Assembly (NCBI GenBank): GCA_900642245.1 | Contig: CAAAJI010000891.1 | Coordinates: forward strand, 14,846-24,962 | Length of the DNA stretch: 10,117 bases | Direction: 5' to 3' | From: Fragilaria radians | Lineage: Eukaryota; Bacillariophyta; Fragilariophyceae; Fragilariales; Fragilariaceae | In this document: piece by piece, positions 1 to 8,067 of the stretch | Numbering within the stretch: position 1 is the stretch's first letter | How the letters are laid out: every line of letters starts with the position of its first letter | Made by a program: the position numbers and the translations under genes | The notes under the pieces: generated by a model | Told to the model about the DNA's origin: nothing | Databases searched by the model: none | The model's input: the letters and a program-made list of their open reading frames with translations, nothing else

Positions 1-1
1 T

Positions 2-145
2 TCCATGGTCAATAGCAAGGAAGATTGGCAACTTATTACCACATTTAATGAGTGGGGAGAAGGCACTGCTGTGGAATCAGCAGAAGATTGGTCGAGCGAC
101 TCTGGATACGGTTTTTATCTTGATGCTCTGCGCGACATAAAGTAG
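2..145 (+). CDS. GH99-like glycoside hydrolase, C-terminal end (partial)
   Basis: The window opens inside a gene; the last 47 codons read in frame from base 2 to a TAG at 143-145. They contain WQLITTFNEWGEGTAVESA followed by SGYGFYLDAL. The F-N-E-W-x-E-G-T block matches the conserved C-terminal part of the GH99 (endo-alpha-mannosidase) and related GH71/GH99-like fold; animal endomannosidases carry FNEWHEGT at this place. The family cleaves alpha-linked mannan or glucan chains with acidic residues, and the acidic residues of this block lie at the active site. The substrate cannot be told from this tail, and the N-terminus, any signal peptide and the catalytic core lie outside the window. The ending YLDAL close to the stop looks like a natural C-terminus rather than a truncation. 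The gene converges on the TTL-like gene, with 61 bp between the stop codons. Confidence 0.72.
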   Translation, partial: SMVNSKEDWQLITTFNEWGEGTAVESAEDWSSDSGYGFYLDALRDIK

Positions 146-206
146 AATATCCTTTGATGGATTTGAATAGATTTTCTGAAGTTAAAATAACCTAAAGCGT
201 TACATT

Positions 207-1730
207 TCAACTAGTATCTTCATCCAATTCTTTAAACTCATCTTTTTTCCCATGTTCCTTTGGGAGACTACAACCTTTTTTGTTCTTAGATCTTTCGTAA
301 CCTTCGAATTTATACACCCAACCATCTGCATATACAACTTGCCATTTGCCAGGCTTCTTTAATGGAAGCAGACTCTCGCCGCTTTCTTCCTTGAGCAGCA
401 CCTCATCCAAAATGTCAACCATGCTACGGAATAACTGGTCATGCATTTCAATTCTAAAATTGTAATCCTCATCCAAACCGCAACCTGTCTGTGGTTCCAG
501 AAAGTAGACATCCAAACTTTGATCCAAAATGAAATCTGCTCCAAAGAAACCAATTCCATTCTCTTCGACCATTTCTTTGGTAGTAAAGCTCTTATCCTTA
601 AACGCTGCTATTGTTTCTCCGATAGCCTCCTTGAATTGATTTCGAACATGTGCAACTGGATCTGAAATGCCAAGGTTTGCATCTCGATTATGTTGTCGCA
701 AATGTTGCTTGAATTCCTCAAAGGTTGCCTTCCCTTCCTCGGCAAGTCTTGTATGCGTCGTCAAGTGATTGCGAGTATTAGAAAAGTCGGATTCGTCGTA
801 CACTGCATTCCCAATACGAACATATCCATCGTGATACAGTACCAATAAGGGATCAATAGAGGCCACCAACCAGAACATTCTTACATCATATTTTCGACGA
901 TTCCAGGTCAGTTCATTGCAGATGTAAGATTGGACCACAAGGTTAGTTTCCTCAGCATCATCAATGGAGTGATTATCCAAAATATTCTCTAACTCTGCGG
1001 AATGGGGAGCCAGCATGGTGATACCTCGACCCTGGTTAACATTCCCCTCTTTAAGGACCCATGGACGATTCATGCCACCCTCCCGAGTTAACTTCTTTCG
1101 AAACTTCTCACGTTCATCACTTTCCGCCAGAAGATACGTCTCGGGATTGAAATAGTGATCCTTTCCAGGAACACGCATTTCATACTCCTTAAAACCCTTG
1201 ACGAATCCATCTTTTCGATTCCAGAACCAAGACCCTGGTAAATGATTCGTCCGTTGCCAAGGATGGTAGGGTTCTTCCCAAATTTCGGAATCAGCTGAGT
1301 ATGTCCAGATCAATTGAGCTTCCTTATTATCATTCACTTTAGTCCATTTACGATCTCGAAATGCACGAGTGATGGGTTCATTAATTTTCTTTTGTTCGAC
1401 CCAAAAGGTACGCTTGTTTGCCACTGGTGTGGGTGTCCGATGTCTTGAGGGCAATACAGTTAACTTTGGTTGTAGTAAATAGGATTCTCCTCGAAGTCTT
1501 GATAGGACAGGATTCGTCGGTAATGTATCTCTCCCTGCAAGGATGACTAATACGACAGCAATGAACACCAATGGAAGTACAACCATCAATGTAACTTTGA
1601 TGGCAACCGCATTCGAGTTCTGAGATACCTTGGCATTTCTTCGGAATTTAAATTCACCCTTTTCTTCTGATAACTTTGCTGATGACGACGAGTTAGTTGA
1701 AGAAGAAGGAGCTGCTGCCCGTTGCCGCAT
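207..1730 (-). CDS. Membrane-anchored tubulin-tyrosine-ligase-like (TTL/TTLL) protein
   Basis: A complete 507-residue protein starting at ATG (1728-1730) and ending with TGA (207-209). TTL-family enzymes are ATP-grasp ligases that add tyrosine, glutamate or glycine to tubulin or other proteins. Family features in order: a W-x-x-V...A-x-L-I-W start near residues 129-142; the ATP-binding stretch WVLKEGNVNQGRGI (224-237, lysine 227); RRKYDVRMFWLV (278-289), the RKFD-R-type nucleotide-binding block; DGYVR (301-305); HLT (322-324); and GADFILD (397-403) followed by FLEPQTGCGL (410-419). Residues 1-42 are Ser-rich and basic. Residues 43-65 form one hydrophobic segment without a cleavage-site pattern, so a type II membrane anchor with the catalytic domain on the far side (Golgi or ER lumen) is inferred. 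Canonical TTLs are soluble, so the target may not be tubulin. In the final metal-binding motif the usual E-x-N is E-P-Q (412-414). The tail is Lys/Glu-rich. No intron is needed. Confidence 0.9.
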   Translation of the reverse strand: MRQRAAAPSSSTNSSSSAKLSEEKGEFKFRRNAKVSQNSNAVAIKVTLMVVLPLVFIAVVLVILAGRDTLPTNPVLSRLRGESYLLQPKLTVLPSRHRTPTPVANKRTFWVEQKKINEPITRAFRDRKWTKVNDNKEAQLIWTYSADSEIWEEPYHPWQRTNHLPGSWFWNRKDGFVKGFKEYEMRVPGKDHYFNPETYLLAESDEREKFRKKLTREGGMNRPWVLKEGNVNQGRGITMLAPHSAELENILDNHSIDDAEETNLVVQSYICNELTWNRRKYDVRMFWLVASIDPLLVLYHDGYVRIGNAVYDESDFSNTRNHLTTHTRLAEEGKATFEEFKQHLRQHNRDANLGISDPVAHVRNQFKEAIGETIAAFKDKSFTTKEMVEENGIGFFGADFILDQSLDVYFLEPQTGCGLDEDYNFRIEMHDQLFRSMVDILDEVLLKEESGESLLPLKKPGKWQVVYADGWVYKFEGYERSKNKKGCSLPKEHGKKDEFKELDEDTS

Positions 1731-2885
1731 CGTGATGAAGTGTTTGATCGATGATTTTGTGTCTCAAGATACTGCGTGCACCTCTTCCCTTGCAATGAAT
1801 CTTGCCAGGATTTGCTTTCAACGGTCAAAAAGCAGGCCGTACTTATTTTTTCACATACTGCTACATAGATTACTGGAATAGATGCAAAACGTTTTAACAT
1901 AAATACTCCATCAGTATGCGAAAAATATCTGTCGAAAATCGACTAAGACAAAAAAAATTGTGTTGACTCAGAAAATGCAAATTTCGCTATCACTTATTCA
2001 AATCAAACAAACGCTCTAGACTGTCGGGGTTGAAGTATACTAAAGATCATAGAGCAATAATAGATTTATTGTGTGTTGATTAATCTCCAATGGAAATGAT
2101 TTAATCAAAAATTGAATGTTAGTCTGTTGCAAAATGAATGTATTTATTACAGGGACGCACAAGCAACTGCAAACTTTGAAAATATTTGTACGCGGAAAAT
2201 AGCAAATGAAGTTAATTCACTTTCTTTTTCTAGTAAGAAAACTTCATCATAGCTCGGCATTATACCACATCATTCACGCCAGCCAAAGATGTAACATTGC
2301 TTTCTTTTCAAAGGTTAGGGTCTAATTTCTACAAACCATTCATGATGACCTTCTTGGATTCTAATTGCACATAAGTACAAAAGGGTTAAGGAAAATAGGA
2401 AGATCACAATCTATCAATGTACGCGAGAGTGATAAAGAAAATAAAGCCAATTAAGTGCATTCTAACTATCTAAGTTTTCAAGAAATTATCAGGAAATAAT
2501 TTGCCTTAGCTAAACATATTTCAGGCAACTTAGCCTCGCTTACTCTCTTGAAATTAAATACTTCTATTTCAGCAACTATAAATCGAAAATAATGTCACGG
2601 GATAAATAGACATCAACAGGTGGCTGTCATCAGATGTAACCCCCTGGATACCTGTTCTTTTACTCTCAATTTAGTTTCTAGTTTGCAAGGTATAAGCCTG
2701 TGCTAAGCAACACTGTGAAAACCATGCATAATATGAAGTCCCTTCTCTGTCTACTTTGAACATAACAGCAGACTATAACTGCAAATAAAATTCAGTTTGG
2801 ATAGATTTCCTCTTGGTCATGGCAAGCTTAATCTGCAGCAAAATATCCCAAAATTGTACTTTTTGTATGCGATTGTACCTCCAAG
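1731..2885. other. Non-coding spacer upstream of the TTL-like gene
   Basis: No open frame in this 1.15 kb AT-rich stretch resembles a protein I recognise, and no tRNA or rRNA signature was seen. The first 100-200 bases must hold the promoter and 5' UTR of the minus-strand TTL-like gene, but no defined element such as a TATA box stands out. The right part adjoins the decayed copia relic, so some of it may be eroded pol or LTR sequence. I could not recognise protease, integrase or reverse transcriptase motifs on either strand. Confidence 0.5.
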
Positions 2886-2908
2886 AGATTTATGTGGCCA
2901 CAGTTAAA
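2886..2908 (-). pseudogene. Possible copia gag zinc-knuckle remnant
   Basis: On the minus strand FNCGH is readable at 2894-2908 and, after a frame change, HKS at 2886-2894. Together they resemble part of the CCHC zinc knuckle (C-x-x-C-G-x-x-G-H-K-S) that lies C-terminal to the gag core in copia elements. It sits about 115-140 bp downstream of the gag fragment at 3022-3183, in the right order and orientation but closer than usual, which implies deletions. The match is very short and frameshifted, so it counts mainly because of its position. Confidence 0.3.
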
Positions 2909-3021
2909 CCACAAATACCAGTGAAAACAACACCATTACTTTCCAGCAAAAGACTCAATTTTGTTTAGCGAACTTTAAACTTTCCTTCAAGGCACCTAAG
3001 CACTACTTCAAAGTCTAACTT

Positions 3022-3183
3022 TTATTGATTATCCCAATTGCTTGATCCCATCTCTTCAAGCTTCAAACGTAGATCTTCTAGCTCAGTTAACCAGATCTCA
3101 GGGTCTTGTCTTATAATTGAAGTAGCTGAGGAAGATTCAAACTTATCCTTCAATTTTGGCCATGCTTCATTTGCATTCCCGTC
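3022..3183 (-). pseudogene. Ty1/copia retrotransposon gag fragment (decayed)
   Basis: An uninterrupted 53-codon minus-strand frame without a start codon, closed by TAA at 3022-3024 and preceded by a TGA at 3184-3186. It begins DGNANEAWPKLKDKFE (residues 1-16) and continues DPEIWLTELEDLRLKLEEMG (27-46). This is the core pattern of copia-type gag (UBN2/gag-polypeptide family): D-G-x-A-x-x-A-W-x-x-L-x-x-K-F/Y-E, then D-P-E-x-W-I-x-E-L-E-x-L-R-x-R-L-x-E-M-G. The spacing between the two blocks is shorter than in family members as I remember them, so a small deletion is likely. After E-M-G-S the frame leaves the family and stops. No long terminal repeats or pol domains were recognised, so this is an old non-autonomous relic. 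Confidence 0.62.
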
Positions 3184-3186
3184 TCA

Positions 3187-4106
3187 ATAACAAAGGGCAA
3201 AGTAGGCACCCACGTTTAAACGTGTTCAAAAGTCCAAGTTGAAAAGTTGCAATCACTACTTAAAGATTAGAATAATCTCTGACTTTGAAAGTAGTTGCTA
3301 AAAACTATGAAATTTGAAAGGAATACAGAAATGTAGCATTGAGTTACCCAAATTATAGTCTTCGCAGCTAATTGAACATTCCATTCAATCATTGAAAAGC
3401 AGCAATGAGTGTTTAACCATTAAAGATAATGGAATGCCAATTGAGTATTCGCTAGGAATTAATAGCAACTTATAGGTTTTTCATCCAGACTATTCATAGA
3501 TAATCACGAGGTAGAAATATTGCTACTTCATCAACTTTCAGAATTTGATGACAATTGCATTTCAATGAATACTGCTTTGACCTTCATGGGACAGCCACGA
3601 GTCAATGAATGAAGTGAAACAGGGTGGTCTCAATTACACAGAATATTGAAAAATAACATCATCCACATTAAACAGATGTATACCCTTGAGAAATAAAGTA
3701 CAATTCTGGTAATATTTGAATGGTGTCATCCTAATGCTGACCTGTACTGTATTATTATCTAGTCTTTTAACTCTTTAGAATACATCACGAATATTCAAAT
3801 TGTGTGATAAAGCCTAGTTAATAGTTCCATCCTAAATTCATCCAAAAGTTTTAACATGGAATGTGATTTAGGAATTTGATGCAAAGCACAATGTTTGAAC
3901 ACACTTGCCATGCAATCTCTATCGAAATATTCCTTGAAGTAAGTAATCCAGAGTATTGACTGCACTAGAAATGAAAGGAAATTTGCTGAAGATAACAACA
4001 GCAGCTGACGAGTTGCTGCACCGTACAAGGGTACTGGAGGATTCCAAAAATGTTATCTAAACATAAACATACTTAAAACACATTTTGTCACTGTTAACTA
4101 ACTACC
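3187..4106. other. Non-coding spacer upstream of the CNNM-like gene
   Basis: About 0.9 kb of AT-rich DNA. The only longer frame is a 77-codon minus-strand ORF at 3795-4028; it has no family resemblance I can name and is probably chance. The part next to 3187 may be eroded gag sequence: a reading such as YFALCY runs directly into the gag fragment's upstream TGA. The last few hundred bases should contain the promoter of the CNNM-like gene, but no specific element is evident. Confidence 0.5.
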
Positions 4107-5987
4107 ATGCAGTTTCAAATACTGTACCTTTTCTTCAATTTCTTCTTCGACATGAGATGCTTGCTTTGGACATTCTGCCTTTCTCTTCCTACCAATAGTC
4201 TTGGAACAGAATTGCAAGCAAAGCAATCCACAGCAACTTTATCATCATCATTCTTGCGCACTTCGATAAAAAATCAAAGTGTATCGACAGATTTAAAAGA
4301 GCTTCTATGGACTCTGGAAGCCGAATGGGGCATAATTGGGCTTTGTCATCCAACGTCCAATCATTTGGCTCCATTTTTCCCTCATTGTGTCTTATCTTCC
4401 TTATATGATAGTAATGGTGATGAGCATCATCGTCGTCATCTCAAGGAGCAAAACGAAGAACAAAATGAATCGGAAGAAATGACTAAAGAAAAAAAGGATG
4501 AGATTACCACCATTGTGTTCAACTCTTGTATGGCATTGTTATGCGTTTCGCTTGCTGCCTTAGCCGCTGGACTGACATTAGGATTATTATCCATTAATTC
4601 GATGGATCTACTTGTCAAGATGAGAATTGGAGCAACAGAAACGGAACGACTTCAAGCATCCTGATTGTTACCGATAGTTCGAAAACGTCATCAGTTGCTT
4701 GTCACATTGTTGATACTAAACTCCATAGCCAATGAAGCCCTACCTTTATTTTTGGATGAACTGGTCCCATCCGTTATTGCTATTCTTCTGAGTGTGACTC
4801 TCGTGCTCTTCTTTGGAGAAATTATTCCATCTGCAATTTTTACGGGCTCCAATAAGATTGAATTAGCATCCAAATTAACACCTCTGGTTCGTTTCCTAAT
4901 GTGTATCTTTTATCCCATTGCTGTACCCATTGCGAAAATGTTGGATGCCTTATTGGATCATCATCATGGAGAGGAAATAGCATTTTCTAGGGCTGAACTA
5001 TCTGCCATGATTCGAATACAATACGAAGAACGCCTTGCCTTCAAGAAAAGAAGGAAAAAGGACAATGCAAGCACGGATACAGCAGCATCATATGGATCTG
5101 AGGCTTGCTGCTATAAAACAACAGATGGACTTACAGCAGCACGTGTTCATGATGATGGCGCACCCATCTGTAACTACAATTCTATGGATACTTACAAGCC
5201 GAATAATCAACAGAAGAGTAGAGAAAAGTTTAGTGATTTACGTCAAGAAAGCTTGCATATTGATGAAGTCAACATCATGGAGGGAGCCCTTCATCTGAAA
5301 ACCAAACGAGCCATGGATATTTATACACCGATTAGGAATGTTTTTTCCATTCCGGCAGATACAATCCTAACTGAAGAAGCCATCATTGAAATCTATTCCA
5401 GTGGATACAGTCGAGTCCCTATTTTTTTATCACGTCCAGGTGATGCTGCCAGCGATGGCAAAACTGCTTTTATTGGAGTATTGTTGACCAAACAACTCAT
5501 GGTGGTGAACAGTCAAGATATGCGACAAGTAACTACATTACCACTTCTCCTACCACATGTTGTGCCTCCCACCATCAATCTTGTTGATTTAATTAACCTC
5601 TTTCAGGATTTTTCCTCACGAGGAGGTGGAGAAGCATCAGTTGCAGGGAGTGGGCATTTGGCAGTTGTTTGTGCTCGGCCTGACATCGCCGAAAAGGCAT
5701 TGACAATTGGTGAACCGATCCCCTCGGGTGCCGCTGTTATGGGTATTGTCACTCTAGAAGATTGTGTTGAAGAGTTGCTGCAAGAAGAAATTTATGATGA
5801 AACAGATCGAATGGAATTATATCGTGTCAAAAGTGCATTACATGCTATACGAGTTTGGAAGAAATTTGTTCAACGGAAAAAGAAAGCACGAAAAGAAAGA
5901 AGTGATGAAACTGCAATTGGTACAGGGCAAGAATGTATTACCACGGACGATTATAGTTTCATACCATCCAATAATGCTTGTTGTTGA
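4107..5987 (+). pseudogene. CNNM/MAM3-like DUF21-CBS membrane transporter, interrupted by one in-frame TGA
   Basis: The frame runs from ATG 4107 (or ATG 4152) to TGA 5985-5987, 626 codons, with one internal TGA at 4662-4664. CNNM/CorC-type proteins are membrane proteins for Mg2+ or other divalent-metal transport, with a DUF21 membrane domain followed by a CBS pair. The N-terminus is hydrophobic; from Met16, MRCLLWTFCLSLPTNSLG reads as a possible signal peptide, followed by a Glu/His-rich stretch (105-130). DUF21 then covers the helix VFNSCMALLCVSLAALAAGL and LGLLSINSMDLL (residues 137-169), and after the TGA RKRHQLLVTLLILN, EALPLFLDEL and VLFFGEIIPSAIFTG. The family hallmark MEGALHLKTKRAMDIYTPIR (5277-5336) opens the CBS region, which ends in GIVTLEDCVEELLQEEIYDE. 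The tail is basic (FVQRKKKARKER) and ends in NACC. The part after the TGA has no nearby ATG, so two separate genes are unlikely. Apart from that codon nothing is missing, so this is a recent nonsense allele, a readthrough gene or a sequence error. Confidence 0.87.
4662..4664 (+). other. Internal in-frame TGA inside the DUF21 domain
   Basis: The codon falls in ERLQAS-TGA-LLPIVRKRH. In CNNM homologues the aligned segment reads like YAKRIEPVRRQ, so the stop replaces a basic residue just before the L/I-x-P-V motif. A single C-to-T change would turn an arginine codon CGA into TGA. The frame is the same on both sides. TGA is also the terminal stop of this gene and of the TTL-like gene, so general TGA reassignment is not supported. 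Splicing it out would remove conserved residues. Confidence 0.85.
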
Positions 5988-6794
5988 GAAAAATGGCGAA
6001 CTGTATACTATATCCGTTTCCTTTCAAATAAGCTTGTTGAGAGGGCGGGCTGGATGGAATCAATTTTCGGCTGTAAATCTAGTCACACGTATGAGAGAAT
6101 TTCAAATAGGGATATCCTAAGGACTAGTTGGGGCCTTGAGAGACGTTCTACCTATTTCTCCGCATCTTCAAACAAGCAGCAGGTCATAAATTCAATGCTG
6201 TCAAATTCTACATTTCTCTTACCTTAAATCATGCACAGTCATCCACCCATATTGTCATCATTACCGTAGATCATGGATCCTAGCCTCAGAAAACATCATG
6301 GTTTGCGACATGACTAAAATCTCATTAAAAAGCGTAAGGCATAAATTGTCATTTTCGTTTGAGTATCATGTTCTGCCAAAGAACTCACATCCTTCAGTTA
6401 TATCCATGTAAAGCTAATTTATACTGTTGAAACTTCTGGTTAAAAATCTCCTCTTAAAAATCCTCAATTATTGCTGTGAGTTTTGCCATTAAGGGCAGTA
6501 TCTCCACTATTTATAGCTCTTTTATTAATTGGTGGTGCTGCTATATTGTTTGTGTTGAAATGTACACCTGGTCTTGTGTTCATCCTGATTTTTTGTGTTG
6601 TCCTTACGCCTTTCTCTTTATTGCCTATGGACTTGCTAGCATTTTCTGGTTTTCATTATGCTTCTATATACTAGCTTAAAGTGTTATGTTTGATCATCTG
6701 CACAGTCATCATCATTAGATACACGTTACCCATTGGAGACTTAAAGGGCTTTAATTCCAAAAGAATAATCATAGTTAGGAATGAGGGCTTGACT
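5988..6794. other. Non-coding spacer downstream of the CNNM-like gene
   Basis: This holds the presumed 3' UTR of the CNNM-like gene; I saw no clear AATAAA near the stop (closest AATAAG around 6027-6032). A plus-strand frame at about 6480-6674 translates to a strongly hydrophobic chain (VSPLFIALLLIGGAAILFVL) but has no ATG at its start, and the stop codon just upstream makes a eukaryotic gene unlikely. It could be an exon only if a splice acceptor lies before it, which I cannot show. Nothing else is recognisable. Confidence 0.45.
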
Positions 6795-7034
6795 TTATGT
6801 CGTTGCTGAAAGTACCTTGACGCAACAGCTTGAGCTTTGCATAGAGGGTGAGAAAGCCCGCTGAAACTGAGACTCATACACTGTTACCTCTGGGTCTGAA
6901 GCAGATTTACCAAATTCACATACCGCTTGAAAGAGTCCTTTGGAGAACATGACAAAAGAGGTTTCACTCGTTAAGAAATTTGGAGTGAAGTCCACTTCTT
7001 GTGACCATCCCACGAAGATCCATGCGGGTTCCAT
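6795..7034 (-). CDS. Unrecognised small ORF, 79 codons
   Basis: Starts at ATG (7032-7034) and ends with TAA (6795-6797). The frame stays open for another 12 codons upstream before a TGA at 7071-7073. The translation has balanced, protein-like composition (for example GLFQAVCEFGKSASDPEV) rather than the Ile/Lys/Asn bias of random AT-rich frames, and the local DNA is less AT-rich than the surrounding spacer. I do not recognise a family. It could be a small gene, an exon, or a leftover of a mobile element. An overlapping shorter minus frame at 6671-6877 looks like a shadow. Confidence 0.2.
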   Translation of the reverse strand: MEPAWIFVGWSQEVDFTPNFLTSETSFVMFSKGLFQAVCEFGKSASDPEVTVYESQFQRAFSPSMQSSSCCVKVLSATT

Positions 7035-7073
7035 GCCAGCTGACTTTCTTGTTTTAGTTCTGTTAGCAAATCA

Positions 7074-7754
7074 AACAAATTTGTGAAGCTCTGTCTAACT
7101 ATATGATTGCATTGTCTGGGCTATAAAGCAGCTGTCACTTGCAAGCTATCCAGCATTTATTGTCTACCTTGCCGCCAAATTAATTGAAGAGCTTCTACAT
7201 GTGAAAAAAATCTTTTGGCCCAGGTTCTCAATCGTTATCACCATGGGCACCTCACCAGGCGCAGAGCTTTTTCACCAGGGTGTTCAGGGTAACTCCTCTA
7301 CTCTAGGACGACTCCTGTTGCCCTTCTAAGTATATTTTATGCAGGTTTCTTCTGTCTCTCAGCTGGGAGCAGGGTACCGGATAAGGCATTCAAAAACTCT
7401 TGAGCTAAGGTCCAGAGTGGGGAGCCAACTTTTCAGGAATTTCTTGCTTCTCTCGCACGAGAGCATTTTTGGTAAAGGTTTTGGAATATCTTACTTTTCC
7501 CGCACAATTGTGTATATGCTTCATGCTAACTAGCCTGTTGTGATTTGTGCTAAATCCTTCCTTTACAAATTATCTATTGCTCCAGGTACTGCAACTTGAT
7601 TCTTGGAAAAGAAAGGCTTGTATAGAAGAATGAAAACCTGCCATTGGAATCTTAACATTTAATGTTGAAGTAACGTTAATGGATAAAACCAAGGATAAAT
7701 TCGGATCAACGTAACCCTGTGAATAACTGAAAATTGGACGCACAACATTTTATT
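7074..7754. other. Spacer, nothing assigned
   Basis: No convincing gene. Short open stretches occur on both strands, including a 64-codon plus frame at 7339-7533 whose translation matches nothing I know. The part around 7230-7460 is somewhat GC-richer than its flanks and has a small direct repeat (TCACCAGG at about 7252 and 7272). It could be eroded mobile-element sequence, but no motif proves this. Confidence 0.4.
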
Positions 7755-7767
7755 GCAGTACAGTACT

Positions 7768-7818
7768 GTACCTGTACTGTAGGTTTTTTTACAAAACCTA
7801 TTCATGCAGTACAGGTAC
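7768..7818. repeat. Strong inverted repeat: 20-bp stem with a 6-nt bulge
   Basis: Left arm 7768-7779 (GTACCTGTACTG) pairs perfectly with 7807-7818 (CAGTACAGGTAC). Directly inside it, 7780-7787 (TAGGTTTT) pairs perfectly with 7793-7800 (AAAACCTA). The loop is TTTAC (7788-7792) and TTCATG (7801-7806) is bulged on the 3' side. Just outside, 7757-7770 carries overlapping AGTACAGTACTGTA palindromes that could pair alternatively with the arms. The 10-mer CCTGTACTGT of the left arm recurs at 3741-3750, and ACTGTACCT (7765-7773) recurs at 4121-4129. Candidates are a small foldback or MITE-like element, a structured transcript end, or a palindromic repeat family of this genome. It lies about 250 bp past the stop of the minus-strand Crinkler gene, so it could also fold in that gene's 3' UTR. 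Confidence 0.75.
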
Positions 7819-8067
7819 AAAGCTGTGTAGCCTCTTTGACTTATAACTTACGATCTTGACATTATGACTCTTGAATTACAAACAACGAAGATTGTCCTCA
7901 GATGGATTAGAGAGATAATCACAATAGGTTTTTACAACGATGGATCCATTGCTCTCCAAAAACGAATGATCCCACGTGTAGGACAAGTTCTTTGTAATTT
8001 TAAAAAATTAAAGTTCTTTGTGTTGACATTGGTATTTTAATGAATTATAATTCTCTCAATTAATTGA

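Noticed and set aside
1586..1900. 104-codon minus-strand ORF overlapping the start of the TTL-like gene
   Set aside because: It is in another frame over the TTL N-terminus and shows no conserved features; a shadow frame.
3077..3175. tRNA-like sequence (TAGCTCAGTT box followed by an ATTCAAAC box)
   Set aside because: The boxes resemble tRNA promoter elements, but no cloverleaf with a proper acceptor and anticodon arm can be formed, and the stretch is better explained as the minus-strand copia gag fragment.
3795..4028. 77-codon minus-strand ORF
   Set aside because: No recognisable family, motif or supporting context. This length is expected by chance in a spacer.
4662..4664. Selenocysteine or reassigned TGA codon
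   Set aside because: CNNM proteins are not known selenoproteins, homologues have a basic residue here, no SECIS-like element was seen after the gene, and TGA terminates this gene and the TTL-like gene.
4610..4680. Small intron removing the internal TGA
   Set aside because: A GT...AG pair can be drawn (about 4614 to 4675), but it would delete conserved DUF21 residues on both sides of the stop.
4665..5987. The second half of the CNNM frame as an independent gene
   Set aside because: It begins right after the TGA with a TTG codon, has no nearby ATG, and would start in the middle of a conserved DUF21 motif. It is the continuation of the same gene.
6476..6679. Hydrophobic plus-strand ORFs as a small membrane protein
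   Set aside because: Both overlapping frames open only with GTG or TTG, not ATG, and a stop lies just upstream. The hydrophobicity is typical of T-rich DNA read in phase.
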